Assembly (NCBI GenBank): GCA_017451525.1
Contig: JAFTOD010000004.1
Coordinates: 124,001 to 188,000 of the forward strand
DNA: 64,000 bases
Direction: 5' to 3'
Source of the DNA: Paludibacteraceae bacterium
Lineage (GTDB): Bacteria; Bacteroidota; Bacteroidia; Bacteroidales; Paludibacteraceae
The notes beneath the pieces were generated by a model. The model ran no database searches and was not told the DNA's origin. It was given only the letters and a program-made list of their open reading frames with translations. Each line of letters begins with the position of its first letter. The stretch's first letter is position 1. Both the position numbers and the translations under genes were made by a program. This document shows, in pieces, positions 1 to 9,892 of the stretch.

Positions 1-320
1 ATACCCGTATCCACAATATCTTCAATCACGATCACATCGCGTCCTTTCACGTCCACTTGCAGCGGAATTAGCATATTCACTTTGCCTGTCGTTTCTGTCC
101 CCTCATACGATTTCATGCGAACGAAAGTGATTTCGCAGGGTAGGGTGATACGTTTCATCAAATCCGATGCGTACATAAATGCGCCATTCAGCACGCATAC
201 AAACAGTGGCTCTCGCCCAGCGTAATCGGCATTGATTGCTGTTGCCACACGATTGACTGCTTCTTGTATCTCATTGGCCGAGATACTTTCTGCAAATTCC
301 ATTCCTTCGTACTTTACCAT
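1..320 (-). CDS. hpt: Hypoxanthine phosphoribosyltransferase, 3' end cut by window edge
   Basis: Purine salvage enzyme that joins hypoxanthine or guanine to PRPP. The first 106 residues are visible. They include the LNGAFMYASDL strand near residues 44-54, the flexible catalytic loop SYEGTETTGK at 71-80 and the start of the PRPP-binding motif VIVIEDIVDTG at 96-106. The ATG at 318-320 is used; a second Met at residue 7 is possible. A promoter lies just upstream on the minus strand. The remaining C-terminal third is outside the window. The family call rests on the order of these three motifs and is firm. Confidence 0.9.
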   Translation of the reverse strand, partial: MVKYEGMEFAESISANEIQEAVNRVATAINADYAGREPLFVCVLNGAFMYASDLMKRITLPCEITFVRMKSYEGTETTGKVNMLIPLQVDVKGRDVIVIEDIVDTG

Positions 321-363
321 AAGACTAATTACCGTTTCGAGTTGGATATTTCAAAAACCGCTA

Positions 364-394
364 CAAAATTACTACTTTTTTTTGAGATATGCAA
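364..394 (-). promoter_or_regulatory. Bacteroidota sigma promoter for hpt
   Basis: On the minus strand the -33 TTG is at 394-392 and the -7 box TAATTTTG at 371-364, with exactly 20 bases between. Transcription would run into hpt, whose start codon is about 45 bases further on. Confidence 0.7.
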
Positions 395-487
395 ATATAT
401 ACACTGTAAATGAAATAATTTTCCTGCTTGTTCTTATCTCATACAACTTTCAATGTCATGTCAATACCTTTTCAATCCCTTGTTAAT

Positions 488-569
488 TACGTAACATATA
501 CGTAGGATATACGTACCATATACGTAGGATAAACGTATGATAAACGTATGATAATCGGGTTAATAACCA
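488..569. repeat. 11-bp tandem array, TACGTAGGATA type, copy 1
   Basis: Six consecutive 11-base units: TACGTAACATA (488), TACGTAGGATA (499), TACGTACCATA (510), TACGTAGGATA (521) and AACGTATGATA twice (532, 543). They are followed by ATCGGGTTAATAACC, which contains a GGTT-AAT-AACC palindrome. The first four units carry the palindrome TACGTA. A second copy with the same ending lies at 40488-40545. Confidence 0.9.
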
Positions 570-689
570 GAGAACTCCGAACCAATCTGCTACTATCCCG
601 CTATCTCTTCTCAATGCTCAATAATATACTTTCTAGCTTGTTATGCTATTATATTTTGCGATTTTACACCTCATTATTCTATTCAAAAA

Positions 690-800
690 ATAGGTCGATT
701 TTTATGAAAAACACCTCACTCCTTTATATTCGTACACATACGCGGGCGAAAAATTTGCATGTTCCAAATGCTTATATTAATTTTGCGCCGTTTTTCGGCT
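690..800 (+). promoter_or_regulatory. Promoter region shared with the 6.4 kb promoter
   Basis: The -33 TTTG is at 754-757 and the -7 TAATTTTG at 778-785, with 20 bases between. The surrounding stretch from about 700 to 795 is repeated with few changes at about 6317-6404, ahead of the second large secreted protein. Both leaders downstream also carry the phrase AATCTTAATAAA. Confidence 0.75.
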
Positions 801-862
801 TTTTTGGAAGCGTATTAGTCATTAAAATCTTAATAAAAGGTACTTTTTAATTAAATAAACGT

Positions 863-3800
863 ATGATGAAAACTATCTGTAAATACATCCTAACAACCAT
901 GACCGTTTTGGTAGCAACAATCAATGCATGGGGTGCAAGATATTACGCAAAGGCAATAGCGTATTCATCACCAGAAAATTGTGGTTATGTTTGGGTAACT
1001 ATAAATAATTCTAGCTTTAATGAATCACAATTCAGCCAAAAAGTAATGGATTCATCGGATAATGACAAATACGTAGTAGCATGGGAAAAATATGCTACAT
1101 TTACTGCAGAATACTATGCAAAACCGATTGATGGATATAAATTTATTGGCTGGTATGATGAGAATGGGACAGAAAAATCGACATCAACAAATAGTAATTG
1201 TTACCATACTTTTGATTTTGATGCAACATCTAAAGATGAAAACAATAGAACAACTGTATATCGTTACGCTTATTTCGTAAAATACAACCCTTCAGTCACA
1301 ATAGTCGACTTTGGGGATGTAGCATATAATAGCGGCACAAAAACTAACACCTTTACAATCGATTGCCATAACGTTGGTACGTGGAATACAAACCAAACTG
1401 TTGAACAAGGACCATTCACCATAACTTTTGCCAATCGAAAAAATGATGATACAGAGCATTCTGTTACTGCCACTGTTACTCTCAAGACATCCACTTCAGG
1501 TTCTTTTCAAGAGAATTTGAAGATTACAACAACCAAAGGTGGGACAATAACTATCGCATTAAAAGCCAATATAGATGCTAATCCGTCATACACATGGAAT
1601 CCTGAATATTGGAACGCAGATGGCACACAGAAACGCGCCGTATATGTGGATGATATTATAAACGATGTAGTTAGTAGTACAAGTGAGGGAGTTATTACCT
1701 ATTCCTATGAATTAACTAATCCATCTGCAAATAACACTGGAGCTGTCAACGAAAGCAAATTTGAAAATAATATTGCCACATGCGGAAAAGCTGGTACTCT
1801 TAAACTAATTATCAATCAAACAGCTGAAGTCGGTGGTTATAATGCGGGTAGTGATTCGCGAACCCTTACTATTTCCAAACACACTCCAGTATTCACTTGG
1901 ACACCATCAACTGTATACTACAATCAACCATATACCGATTATTTCTCTACTTCCAACAAGGATACGGAGATTACTATCAACGAGATAGTGGGTCAAACAG
2001 ATAACGAAGTTGCTGAACTGCAGTTTAGTTCCAACAATAGCGACAAACATACGCTTGATTTAAATACCTACTACAAAGAAACCAACCCAGCGTCATCTAC
2101 CACCATCACAGTCACACAGGCGGAGAATTATTATTGGGCACCTAAATCGGAAACTAGAACCATCACGCCCACCAATGAGAACGATCACGTCCAATTTACA
2201 ATCGACAAAAATAATTACACTGATTTAATTAAAAACTTACCGCGTGAGACGTTTACTTGGAGTGATAGCAAGCATTTTGTCCTTGGAAATGATAATTTAG
2301 ATCCTGGAGGTTATGGCGATAAATATGTCATCATTTCTTTCTCAGGAATACCTAAAGACATTGAATTCGACTATGCAGTCACTCAATCAGGTTTAGCTAC
2401 AGGCATACAATGGTATGTTCAAGAAAGTACTAATGGTACTGATTGGAGTAACGTATTCGATGAAACTAACAAAAACGCAGAGAGAGTAAAAAGAAATCTT
2501 AAGCAATCAACTAGATACATCAAATTCATTTATTCGGGCAATTACGGTGGTGTATTCAAAAATATCACTATCACCGAACTCAATGACTTCGAGGCTGTTC
2601 TCGGAAATGACGACAGAACCACCATCAACGATGATGAATTGGATTTTGGTGATAATCCTGTCAATAAGAACAACTACCCTCAAAAAACCTTCGACCTTCG
2701 CTATGCCAATGCAGGATACAAAGTATCGCTCTCAGTAGAGGGAGACGACCGATTCACTGTTTCGCCTACTTCCATCACCACCATTGGCGGTGAAAAGTCT
2801 GGCACTTATTCGCCAATCACTGTGATTTACGAAACTTCAAGCCAACATACATCCGCTGCTAATGCCAAATTGGTGATTACAGATGAGAAGGGCTTCCGAG
2901 AAGAAATCGCTCTTGTGGGCTCTACTTATCCAAGCCCACAGACCTTGTCATGGACTGCCGAATGGACTGCGGACAAACCAATTGTCATCCTCAATCAAAC
3001 AGTTACTAATGCGGCTACCAATGGAATGACCGACGCTTTGCCTATCAAATACCGCTCTTCTGATGAGACCGTACTGGATGTTTCTGATGATGGATACAGC
3101 TTTACAGCATTAAAAACGGGCGAAGCGCTCATCACAGCTTACCAAGAGGGCAACGAGGAATATGCCTCTGCTGAAATTTCAAAGACATTCATGGTGTCTA
3201 ATAAATACGTACAAAACATTGTCTTTGAAAACGACCTAACATCATTGCATGTCGGAGATGCCGATGTAACCCTAACGGCAAAAGTCTATGTACTGAACGC
3301 TGAAACACACGAATGGAATTTCAGTCAAGAACGCACTGACTTGCTGACTTACACTTCTCCTAACCCATCAGTCGTTTCAATCAGCGGTAACGTCTTATCA
3401 ATTCATGGTATAGGCGAGATGTTCATACAAGCAGCGGTGGCTGGAAACGAACGATACGAAGCCACCTCCTTGTCTATACCCGTGCGCGTACGCGAAGTGC
3501 CACAGGGGTGTGATGATGTGTTACTACCAATCAAAGGGCGCAATTTTACCGATCAATTAGAATATAATCCATATCAAGGCACCGAACAGTTTACCTTGGA
3601 AATCGACCGTTCGTATGGTGTTCCTGGACAGTTATCCTTCTATTACTATGGTAGCAAAGCTTGGGGAACGCTGGATGGAGAGATACAGGTAATGCAATCC
3701 ACCGATGGAGGTGCCAATTGGACACCACTCACTACTGTCACTCCTACCACCGATGCTACTTACTCACCAACTCTCCCGCTTTCACGAGAGGCTACTCACC

Positions 3801-5812
3801 TACGCTTCCAGCGTATCAATCAACTAAATTTTGGCTATCACTATGTTCAGTATGTAGCCATTCAACCTGCACAATATATCGAAAGTCATACAATTGATTT
3901 CGGAGATATTGTGGTGAATAGTTCGTCCACACGCAACTTAACCGTGGCATATTCCAATATCAAAGATACTGAGTTGGCTATCTCTACGCCTACACCTTCT
4001 TTGATACGCTTCTCTGCCAATGCGATTGAAGATGATTGCGGAGCATGGGGAGAACAAACAATCAGCGTAACGCTAACGCCTAATCAAATAGGTGCTTTTG
4101 AAGATTATGTATATATCAAAGATGAAGTCACACAAATCACTTGCACGGCTAAGGTAGTGGCGAATGTACAAAGTGCTACACCTATCTTCGTCGGAGGTGG
4201 AGTGGACAACTCATGGAAAACGCCTACAAACTGGAATCTCAACCGCGTGCCCAATGCAGAAGACTCGGTGATTATCAATGCTCCTGTTGAAATTACTGAT
4301 AGTGCAAAAGTATTAGGTATGACTATCAATGCAGGTGGCACTATTCATATTACTCCTACAGGTGGTCTTACAGTTGGAGAGGGAGGCATCGTTGGCGCTA
4401 CTGAAGATAATTTTACAATCGACAACAACACGCAAGGTGTCGGGTTCCTACGCATAAATCCAGATGCTAAATCCATACCGACCAATGTCACTATCAACTA
4501 TACCACACGTGGCAAATCAGGCAATCCGCGTGACGAGGTGTGGCAGTATATCGGCGCACCAGGAGCGAATATGAGCATGACCAACGAGGGTGTGCTAATC
4601 TACCATTGGAGCGAACAAAATGGATGGGTGAAAGCCACTACGGCAATGGCTCCATTTGTTGGCTATGCCATCTCACGCACAACTACGGGCAATGATACCT
4701 ATACCATCACCACTACTCCTGTCTTGGACAACCATACTGTCCAACTAACGCGAACACCAAGCGGTATGGACGGTAGCAACTTGTTCGTGAATAGTTACCT
4801 TGCACCAATTGATTTAGCTAAGTTTGAATCGGGAGATATTGACGGAGACGTAGAGCAAACCTTCTATTTATTCAATTCGGGCTCATGGAATGATTGGCAA
4901 AACGATGGAGGAGGCGACGAGAGTATTGTGAATGGTTCTTCACCAGGACAATACTTCGCTATCACACCTGGCAGTGCTGCGCTATTAGATGCCAGCATGG
5001 ATCAAACCACTATCCCACCGATGCAGGGAGTATATGTCGTAGCAAATGAGAGCGCAACCATTCATCTTAACTACAACAAACACGTATTCACCAGCACATC
5101 CGCTGACATGAATCGACCAATGCGTGCGCCACAACAGCAAGACCAAAACTTTATGCGCGTACGTATCCAAGTCAATAGCGATAATAGTGGCGCAGATCGT
5201 ATGTATGTCATTCAGCACGAGAATGCTACAAAGGGCTACGACAATGGATATGATGCCAAAAATATCTTAGCAGACGGACAGGCGAATATCTATACCCATG
5301 AACAGGACGGACAAATGGAGATTTCTGTCACGAATCAGTTGGATAGTACCTATATCGGTTTCGCTGCGGGTGACGATGCTGTATATACGCTTACTTTCAC
5401 ATCGCTCGTAGGCGAAGAAATGTATTTGTATGATATCGAGCAAGATATCCTTATCCCATTGGCAGAGCAAGAGCAATATACCTTCTACGCACAACCCAAT
5501 TCAGTCAATAACCAACGTTTCATACTATTGCTGAATCCCGATGATGCGGGTAATATATCAGGCGGAGATGGGGTAGCTACTGATATTGAGAATCTCTCTG
5601 CTTCTTCACATATATGGTTTAGTGGAAAGACCTTGCATGTGGCAGACGCGCCTGCTAATACCACCTTGGCTATTTATTCGGCATGTGGTATGTGTATCAT
5701 GGCGCCTAATGTGATACCTTCTGTGCCATATGCTTTAGACTTGTCCCATTTGCCAATGGGCGTATATGTATTACGCTTGAATAACCAAGCCTATAAGTTT
5801 GTTTGTAAATGA
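863..5812 (+). CDS. Large secreted multidomain protein with T9SS type A sorting tail
   Basis: 1,649 residues. A signal peptide occupies about residues 1-25 (hydrophobic stretch ending AWGA). It is followed by an InlB-like GYKFIGWYDENG segment (about 88-100), an immunoglobulin/HYDIN-like domain starting VDFGDV (about 150), several further Ig-like beta modules, and a segment from about 3190 to 4180 that is paralogous to the next large protein (shared GCDDVLL and GVPGQL landmarks). The C-terminal 75 or so residues form a T9SS type A sorting domain (IYSACGM, LPMGVYVLRLNN). It is therefore expected to cross the outer membrane through T9SS and be surface-bound or released. Substrate unknown. The start may be either Met of the ATGATG at 863. 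A 4-base ATGA overlap couples it to the next gene. Confidence 0.85.
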   Translation: MMKTICKYILTTMTVLVATINAWGARYYAKAIAYSSPENCGYVWVTINNSSFNESQFSQKVMDSSDNDKYVVAWEKYATFTAEYYAKPIDGYKFIGWYDENGTEKSTSTNSNCYHTFDFDATSKDENNRTTVYRYAYFVKYNPSVTIVDFGDVAYNSGTKTNTFTIDCHNVGTWNTNQTVEQGPFTITFANRKNDDTEHSVTATVTLKTSTSGSFQENLKITTTKGGTITIALKANIDANPSYTWNPEYWNADGTQKRAVYVDDIINDVVSSTSEGVITYSYELTNPSANNTGAVNESKFENNIATCGKAGTLKLIINQTAEVGGYNAGSDSRTLTISKHTPVFTWTPSTVYYNQPYTDYFSTSNKDTEITINEIVGQTDNEVAELQFSSNNSDKHTLDLNTYYKETNPASSTTITVTQAENYYWAPKSETRTITPTNENDHVQFTIDKNNYTDLIKNLPRETFTWSDSKHFVLGNDNLDPGGYGDKYVIISFSGIPKDIEFDYAVTQSGLATGIQWYVQESTNGTDWSNVFDETNKNAERVKRNLKQSTRYIKFIYSGNYGGVFKNITITELNDFEAVLGNDDRTTINDDELDFGDNPVNKNNYPQKTFDLRYANAGYKVSLSVEGDDRFTVSPTSITTIGGEKSGTYSPITVIYETSSQHTSAANAKLVITDEKGFREEIALVGSTYPSPQTLSWTAEWTADKPIVILNQTVTNAATNGMTDALPIKYRSSDETVLDVSDDGYSFTALKTGEALITAYQEGNEEYASAEISKTFMVSNKYVQNIVFENDLTSLHVGDADVTLTAKVYVLNAETHEWNFSQERTDLLTYTSPNPSVVSISGNVLSIHGIGEMFIQAAVAGNERYEATSLSIPVRVREVPQGCDDVLLPIKGRNFTDQLEYNPYQGTEQFTLEIDRSYGVPGQLSFYYYGSKAWGTLDGEIQVMQSTDGGANWTPLTTVTPTTDATYSPTLPLSREATHLRFQRINQLNFGYHYVQYVAIQPAQYIESHTIDFGDIVVNSSSTRNLTVAYSNIKDTELAISTPTPSLIRFSANAIEDDCGAWGEQTISVTLTPNQIGAFEDYVYIKDEVTQITCTAKVVANVQSATPIFVGGGVDNSWKTPTNWNLNRVPNAEDSVIINAPVEITDSAKVLGMTINAGGTIHITPTGGLTVGEGGIVGATEDNFTIDNNTQGVGFLRINPDAKSIPTNVTINYTTRGKSGNPRDEVWQYIGAPGANMSMTNEGVLIYHWSEQNGWVKATTAMAPFVGYAISRTTTGNDTYTITTTPVLDNHTVQLTRTPSGMDGSNLFVNSYLAPIDLAKFESGDIDGDVEQTFYLFNSGSWNDWQNDGGGDESIVNGSSPGQYFAITPGSAALLDASMDQTTIPPMQGVYVVANESATIHLNYNKHVFTSTSADMNRPMRAPQQQDQNFMRVRIQVNSDNSGADRMYVIQHENATKGYDNGYDAKNILADGQANIYTHEQDGQMEISVTNQLDSTYIGFAAGDDAVYTLTFTSLVGEEMYLYDIEQDILIPLAEQEQYTFYAQPNSVNNQRFILLLNPDDAGNISGGDGVATDIENLSASSHIWFSGKTLHVADAPANTTLAIYSACGMCIMAPNVIPSVPYALDLSHLPMGVYVLRLNNQAYKFVCK

Positions 5813-6288
5813 TGAATATGTTTAGTTATAATACTTTGAACCGTATAGTTGTAACCCTACTTATCCTATATGTATGGGGTGCTAATCCTATGCAGGCTGC
5901 TCCTATATATACTACATCATCGGTTAAAATGCGTTCTACTGCTCCAGGAGGATTGCACCCAACAGCTCAACTCCAATTCTTCAGCACAAGTGGATTTGCC
6001 AAACGGAATGCAGCCACTTATACGCCCTCTCGTACTTATTCCACGGCACCTATGTTTGTCGCTAATGGCACAGTCCGAACAGTAGCTTCTGAGATAGTAG
6101 GAGGCACACTGACTGAGCAACCTGCTGAACCTGCTCGTATATCACCCAGACAAAGGGCGGTTATTCCAGGCACACCCGACTTGCCAATAGGCGAGGGATG
6201 GGATGTCGCTTTACTGTTATCTATGATGTGTGCTATATACATCTTCTATCTGAAAACCACTCAATCTAAGAGGCACATAGCGAAGTAG
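5809..6288 (+). CDS. Small secreted protein with exosortase-like C-terminal tail
   Basis: 159 residues with no recognised domain. It has an N-terminal signal segment (about 10-31), a Ser/Thr/Pro-rich middle with no predicted fold, and then a tripartite C-terminus: PDLPIGEG at 123-130, a hydrophobic stretch at 131-148, and a basic end KTTQSKRHIAK. That order (short motif, membrane helix, basic residues) is the architecture of exosortase/archaeosortase substrates, and an exosortase-family protein is encoded at 35877-36449. It overlaps the preceding secreted protein by ATGA, so the two are probably translated together; it could serve as a surface anchor or partner. Function unknown. Alternatively it is just a tail-anchored membrane protein. 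Confidence 0.7.
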   Translation: MMNMFSYNTLNRIVVTLLILYVWGANPMQAAPIYTTSSVKMRSTAPGGLHPTAQLQFFSTSGFAKRNAATYTPSRTYSTAPMFVANGTVRTVASEIVGGTLTEQPAEPARISPRQRAVIPGTPDLPIGEGWDVALLLSMMCAIYIFYLKTTQSKRHIAK

Positions 6289-6316
6289 TTACCTAAAAAA
6301 CATACCTTTTCTTACG

Positions 6317-6404
6317 AAAAATACCTCACTCCTTTATATTCGTACGCATACGCGTGCAAAAATTTGCACGTTTCAAAGAATTGTATTAATTTTGCACCGA
6401 TTTT
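6317..6404 (+). promoter_or_regulatory. Promoter of second secreted protein
   Basis: The -33 TTTG is at 6363-6366 and the -7 TAATTTTG at 6387-6394, with 20 bases between. This is the duplicate of the region at about 700-795. A leader of about 90 bases follows, with AATCTTAATAAAC present twice before the ATG at 6496. Confidence 0.75.
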
Positions 6405-6495
6405 CGTGCTGTACTGTATGTGTTAAGTACTATAAATCTTAATAAACAGCACAAAATCTTAATAAACGGAATATTAACTAAAAACATTTTATAGT

Positions 6496-9400
6496 ATGAA
6501 AAAGATTTTTACTAAATTATTCTTGCTTGCTACTCTTTTCCTCGCAAGCACAAACCTCTCCGCCCAAACCTACATCATAAATGACAGTGGTTCATATGAG
6601 GTAATGAACGGTTGGTCCCAATCTAAAACAAAAACTTTCACTATTTCCAATCCTCGCCCTTGTGATAAGTTAACGTTTACAAATTCACAAAGTGGGGCTG
6701 CAACTGGTGGTGTCACTGTTACTGCAACGTATGTTGATGGAAGTTCTGCAGAGATAGCAAGTAACAAAGGAAATGGCACACACACAATAAATCTTGATCG
6801 CAAAATTGTAAAAGAGTTAAGTTTCAAAGGAACATGGACCTTATCGAAAAAGATTAGCAATATCAAACTTACTATGGCTACCTATGCAGATGCGCCAGAT
6901 GCAACAGAGTGGACTGCTCCTACTGCTACAGTAGGCTCTCCTGATGAATCTGCTTCTACCACTATGGAATGGTGTAATACATCTCCTTTTACGCTGTCTA
7001 TGACAGGAGATGAATCACAGTTTACATACTCTATTTCCAATAATGCCTCTGCTGGTAATTATGGTACAGCCACTATCACAGCCACTTACAAACATAATAA
7101 AGTTGGAACACACAAAGCAACATTAACAATCAAAACAGCTTTGGGCAACCACGATATTACTCTCATTGGCACAACCACCAAGAAAAATTCATCCATCACT
7201 TGGAACTTGACCGAAACAAAACTTCCCAAAGGCAAGATTGTAGAAAACGCCGCAAAAGCAAATAGCGGAAATACTGTAACATATACCACAAGCAACGATA
7301 CTGTTATTAAGGTCATCAATGATGGTACTGCTTTGCAAGCGGTTGGTTTAGGTACTGCTGAAATTACCGCTACTGTAGCAGAAAACGATGAATGGTTTGG
7401 TGCTTCAGATAAAAAAACATTTACAGTTACCAATAAAACCATCCAAACCATTGCTTGGAATGACAACCTTACTCGTTTAAAAGTCGATGACGAACAGATT
7501 ACATTAAGTGCCACTGTTTACTTGCTTGTTGATGCAGAAACGAATGAAAAGACCTATTCTGAAGAGCGTACCGCCCGCCTCACATACACCAGTGCTGACG
7601 ACAAGGTAGTTTCCGTTTCTGGTAATGTGCTCAACATTGTTGGTGAAGGAGAAACCACCCTTACTGCTCATGTAGCAGGAGATGAGAACTATGAAGAAGC
7701 ATCTGTAGTTATTCCTGTTAAAGTGCGTCAACTTTCTACAGGTTGCGATGATGTGTTGCTGTTGAACTATCCTACTGAGATTGAGTTCTTTGAGATGAAT
7801 ACGGGTCAAATTACCAAAGGAGCAATCGCACTTAATACTTCTGTTGGCGTACCAGGACAATTAACTTTCCAGCACAAAGGAGAATATTGGACGCTCGGTA
7901 TAAAATACTACAAAGGTTCTATCAAAGCGCAACAATCTATTGATGGCGGAAATAACTGGTCTGACATCGCTGGTAGTGAAGTGACTCCTACCGTAGGAAC
8001 TTACAAATCGCTCACTGTATCTCTTGACCGTCGTGCAACTCACATTCGTTTTGTGCGCCCAGAAGGAGGAGAAGGTTATCACTATATCAACGCAGTAGTG
8101 GTTACCCCTGCGCAATATCTTGAAACATCTGTTTCTTCTATATCTGAAAATGCAATTATTGGGGACATCATTACGAAAGACATTACTATCAATTATGCCA
8201 ATATGAAGGATGAAGTAATGCTTTCTAATACGCATGATGATGTCCAACTTTCTACAACAGGTTTAGGTAATGATTGCGGTGCTTTTGGTACGGCTACTAT
8301 TCAAGTAACTATTAAGCCAACTCAAATTGGTACTATCACAGATGAGATTGTTATCGCTGACGCAGTCAGTGGCAAACAAGTGCGTATCCCTGTAAATGTA
8401 GCAGTGAATCGCAATACCCAAACCATCACTTGGGAGCAAGACTTGGCTAATATCCACACTACCGACAATATCACCCTCAATGCTAAGGCGAAAACTGAAG
8501 TATATTATACTTCTTCAGACTCTACCATTGCATATGCAGAGGGCAACGTATTAAAAATCAATAAGTATGGTCAATTCACTCTTACTGCTGTAGCTCCTCA
8601 AGATGAGAATTACGAGCAAGCAACTGTTGATAAAGAGATTACCATCAATACGGTTCGACCTACTGTATCTGCATGGCCAACTGTTGAGCCTATCGCATAT
8701 GCACAAGCCCTTACAACTGACATGCTCATAGGTGGTGAGGCAGAGGTAGAAGGTTACTTCGATTGGAACACCGAACTCAACCAAACACTCGTTCCTAACA
8801 CATACGACCTCGCTGTGCGCTTCATACCTACTAATGCCAACTACTATGCTCCAGTAGATGGTAAAGTATCCGTAACAATCAATAAGTCTGCACAATCCAT
8901 CATTTGGAACGATAGCTTCGACAACATCACCGTCACTGATTCCATCGTATTGAACGCTTCTGCTCAAACCCAAGTTACATACGAAGTATCAGACATGGAA
9001 ATCGCCTATATCACAGAAAACAACGTGCTCTATTTCCTCCATGGTGGTAAAGTCCATGTTACTGCTTATGCAGAGGAAGACGCCTACTACCTCGCTACTG
9101 AAACCGTGCGTGAACTAACCATCCTCCCTGCAAAACCAAATATTCTCGTTAAGCCAAATGCTACTGCCATCACTTATGGTCAAACCATAGGCGAGTCATT
9201 CCTCGAAGGTGGTGAGGCATCTGTACTTGGTACATTCAACTGGTTAGATTCTTTGGCTATGCCAAATGCAGGTACTTATTGGCAATACGTACGCTTTACT
9301 CCAGATGACCAAGAGTCATTCAAGCCAGTTGACTTCCAAGTAGAAGTACATGTCAATAAAGCTCCTCAAACCATCACTTGGGAATTAACTAATTTTGTGA

Positions 9401-9765
9401 TGAAGGTAGGAGATATACTCAACTTAACTGCTGTGGCTACAAGCGGTTTAGAGGTAACCTATACATTGGATGATGATACCTACGCAGAAATCAACAACAA
9501 TGTTCTTACTGCATTGCAAGTGGGTACGGTTACTGTCACTGCTTCGCAAGATGGTACTTATGTAGATGAGTTTGGAGACGAATACACCAACTATTTCGCA
9601 GCAGAATCCGTTTTACAAACCATTACTATTGTTGCCAAAGATGTCAATACTGGTACTGATTTGACCTTCCCCGAGGTAAAAGCCACCAAGATTATTCGTG
9701 ACGGTCGTCTCTACATCATTCGCAACGGTCACACCTACAACGTCAATGGTCAAGTGGTAGAATAA
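6496..9765 (+). CDS. Large secreted Ig-repeat protein with short RDG/RNG-type C-terminal tail
   Basis: 1,089 residues. The signal peptide is at about 1-24 (ends NLSAQT). Beta-rich modules follow: Big_2-like Ig repeats, a block paralogous to the 863-5812 protein (about 7435-8410), then alternating modules beginning QTITWE or QSIIWND and MBG/YDG-like modules (landmarks PTVEPIAYAQ and NANYYAPVDG). The last 30 residues do not match the usual T9SS type A domain. They carry KIIRDGRLYIIRNGHTYNV, close to the tail of the LRR protein at 41192-41998, and may be an alternative sorting or cleavage signal. No enzymatic domain is visible. A strong terminator follows. Confidence 0.8.
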   Translation: MKKIFTKLFLLATLFLASTNLSAQTYIINDSGSYEVMNGWSQSKTKTFTISNPRPCDKLTFTNSQSGAATGGVTVTATYVDGSSAEIASNKGNGTHTINLDRKIVKELSFKGTWTLSKKISNIKLTMATYADAPDATEWTAPTATVGSPDESASTTMEWCNTSPFTLSMTGDESQFTYSISNNASAGNYGTATITATYKHNKVGTHKATLTIKTALGNHDITLIGTTTKKNSSITWNLTETKLPKGKIVENAAKANSGNTVTYTTSNDTVIKVINDGTALQAVGLGTAEITATVAENDEWFGASDKKTFTVTNKTIQTIAWNDNLTRLKVDDEQITLSATVYLLVDAETNEKTYSEERTARLTYTSADDKVVSVSGNVLNIVGEGETTLTAHVAGDENYEEASVVIPVKVRQLSTGCDDVLLLNYPTEIEFFEMNTGQITKGAIALNTSVGVPGQLTFQHKGEYWTLGIKYYKGSIKAQQSIDGGNNWSDIAGSEVTPTVGTYKSLTVSLDRRATHIRFVRPEGGEGYHYINAVVVTPAQYLETSVSSISENAIIGDIITKDITINYANMKDEVMLSNTHDDVQLSTTGLGNDCGAFGTATIQVTIKPTQIGTITDEIVIADAVSGKQVRIPVNVAVNRNTQTITWEQDLANIHTTDNITLNAKAKTEVYYTSSDSTIAYAEGNVLKINKYGQFTLTAVAPQDENYEQATVDKEITINTVRPTVSAWPTVEPIAYAQALTTDMLIGGEAEVEGYFDWNTELNQTLVPNTYDLAVRFIPTNANYYAPVDGKVSVTINKSAQSIIWNDSFDNITVTDSIVLNASAQTQVTYEVSDMEIAYITENNVLYFLHGGKVHVTAYAEEDAYYLATETVRELTILPAKPNILVKPNATAITYGQTIGESFLEGGEASVLGTFNWLDSLAMPNAGTYWQYVRFTPDDQESFKPVDFQVEVHVNKAPQTITWELTNFVMKVGDILNLTAVATSGLEVTYTLDDDTYAEINNNVLTALQVGTVTVTASQDGTYVDEFGDEYTNYFAAESVLQTITIVAKDVNTGTDLTFPEVKATKIIRDGRLYIIRNGHTYNVNGQVVE

Positions 9766-9786
9766 CTACCAACAACATACCAAACA

Positions 9787-9819
9787 AAAAACTCCGTAAT
9801 CATCATTACGGAGTTTTTT
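9787..9819 (+). terminator. Intrinsic terminator after the secreted protein
   Basis: Ten-base stem ACTCCGTAAT (9791-9800) pairs with ATTACGGAGT (9805-9814) around a 4-base loop, with A residues before and a T run after. Confidence 0.85.
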
Positions 9820-9847
9820 GTTTATATCCGATTACCGTTATACGACA

Positions 9848-9890
9848 GCCACTGAGTGGCGCGTTATCCGATAACCAGCGACTATGTCGC
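9848..9890. repeat. Pair of 3-base-loop palindromes abutting sdhB
   Basis: GCCAC-TGA-GTGGC at 9848-9860 and GCGAC-TAT-GTCGC at 9878-9890, separated by a spacer containing GTTATC-C-GATAAC. The second palindrome ends two bases before the sdhB stop codon. These belong to the tiny-palindrome family seen through the window. Confidence 0.8.
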
Positions 9891-9892
9891 AA

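Larger units (their letters stand above)
321..862. other. Spacer without a supported gene (542 bases)
   Basis: Holds the hpt promoter (364-394), an 11-bp tandem array (488-553) followed by a small GGTT-AAT-AACC palindrome, and the promoter and leader of the next secreted protein (754-862). A 100-codon open frame at 548-850 has no family resemblance and runs through the promoter, so it is not called as a gene. Confidence 0.7.

Noticed and set aside
548-850. 100-codon open frame on the plus strand
   Set aside because: It runs across the promoter and leader of the next gene, has no family resemblance and begins in the repeat-flanking sequence.
8551-8973. Antisense frames within the secreted proteins and the giant gene
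   Set aside because: Beta-repeat coding sequence often leaves the opposite strand open; translations have no motifs and no promoters.
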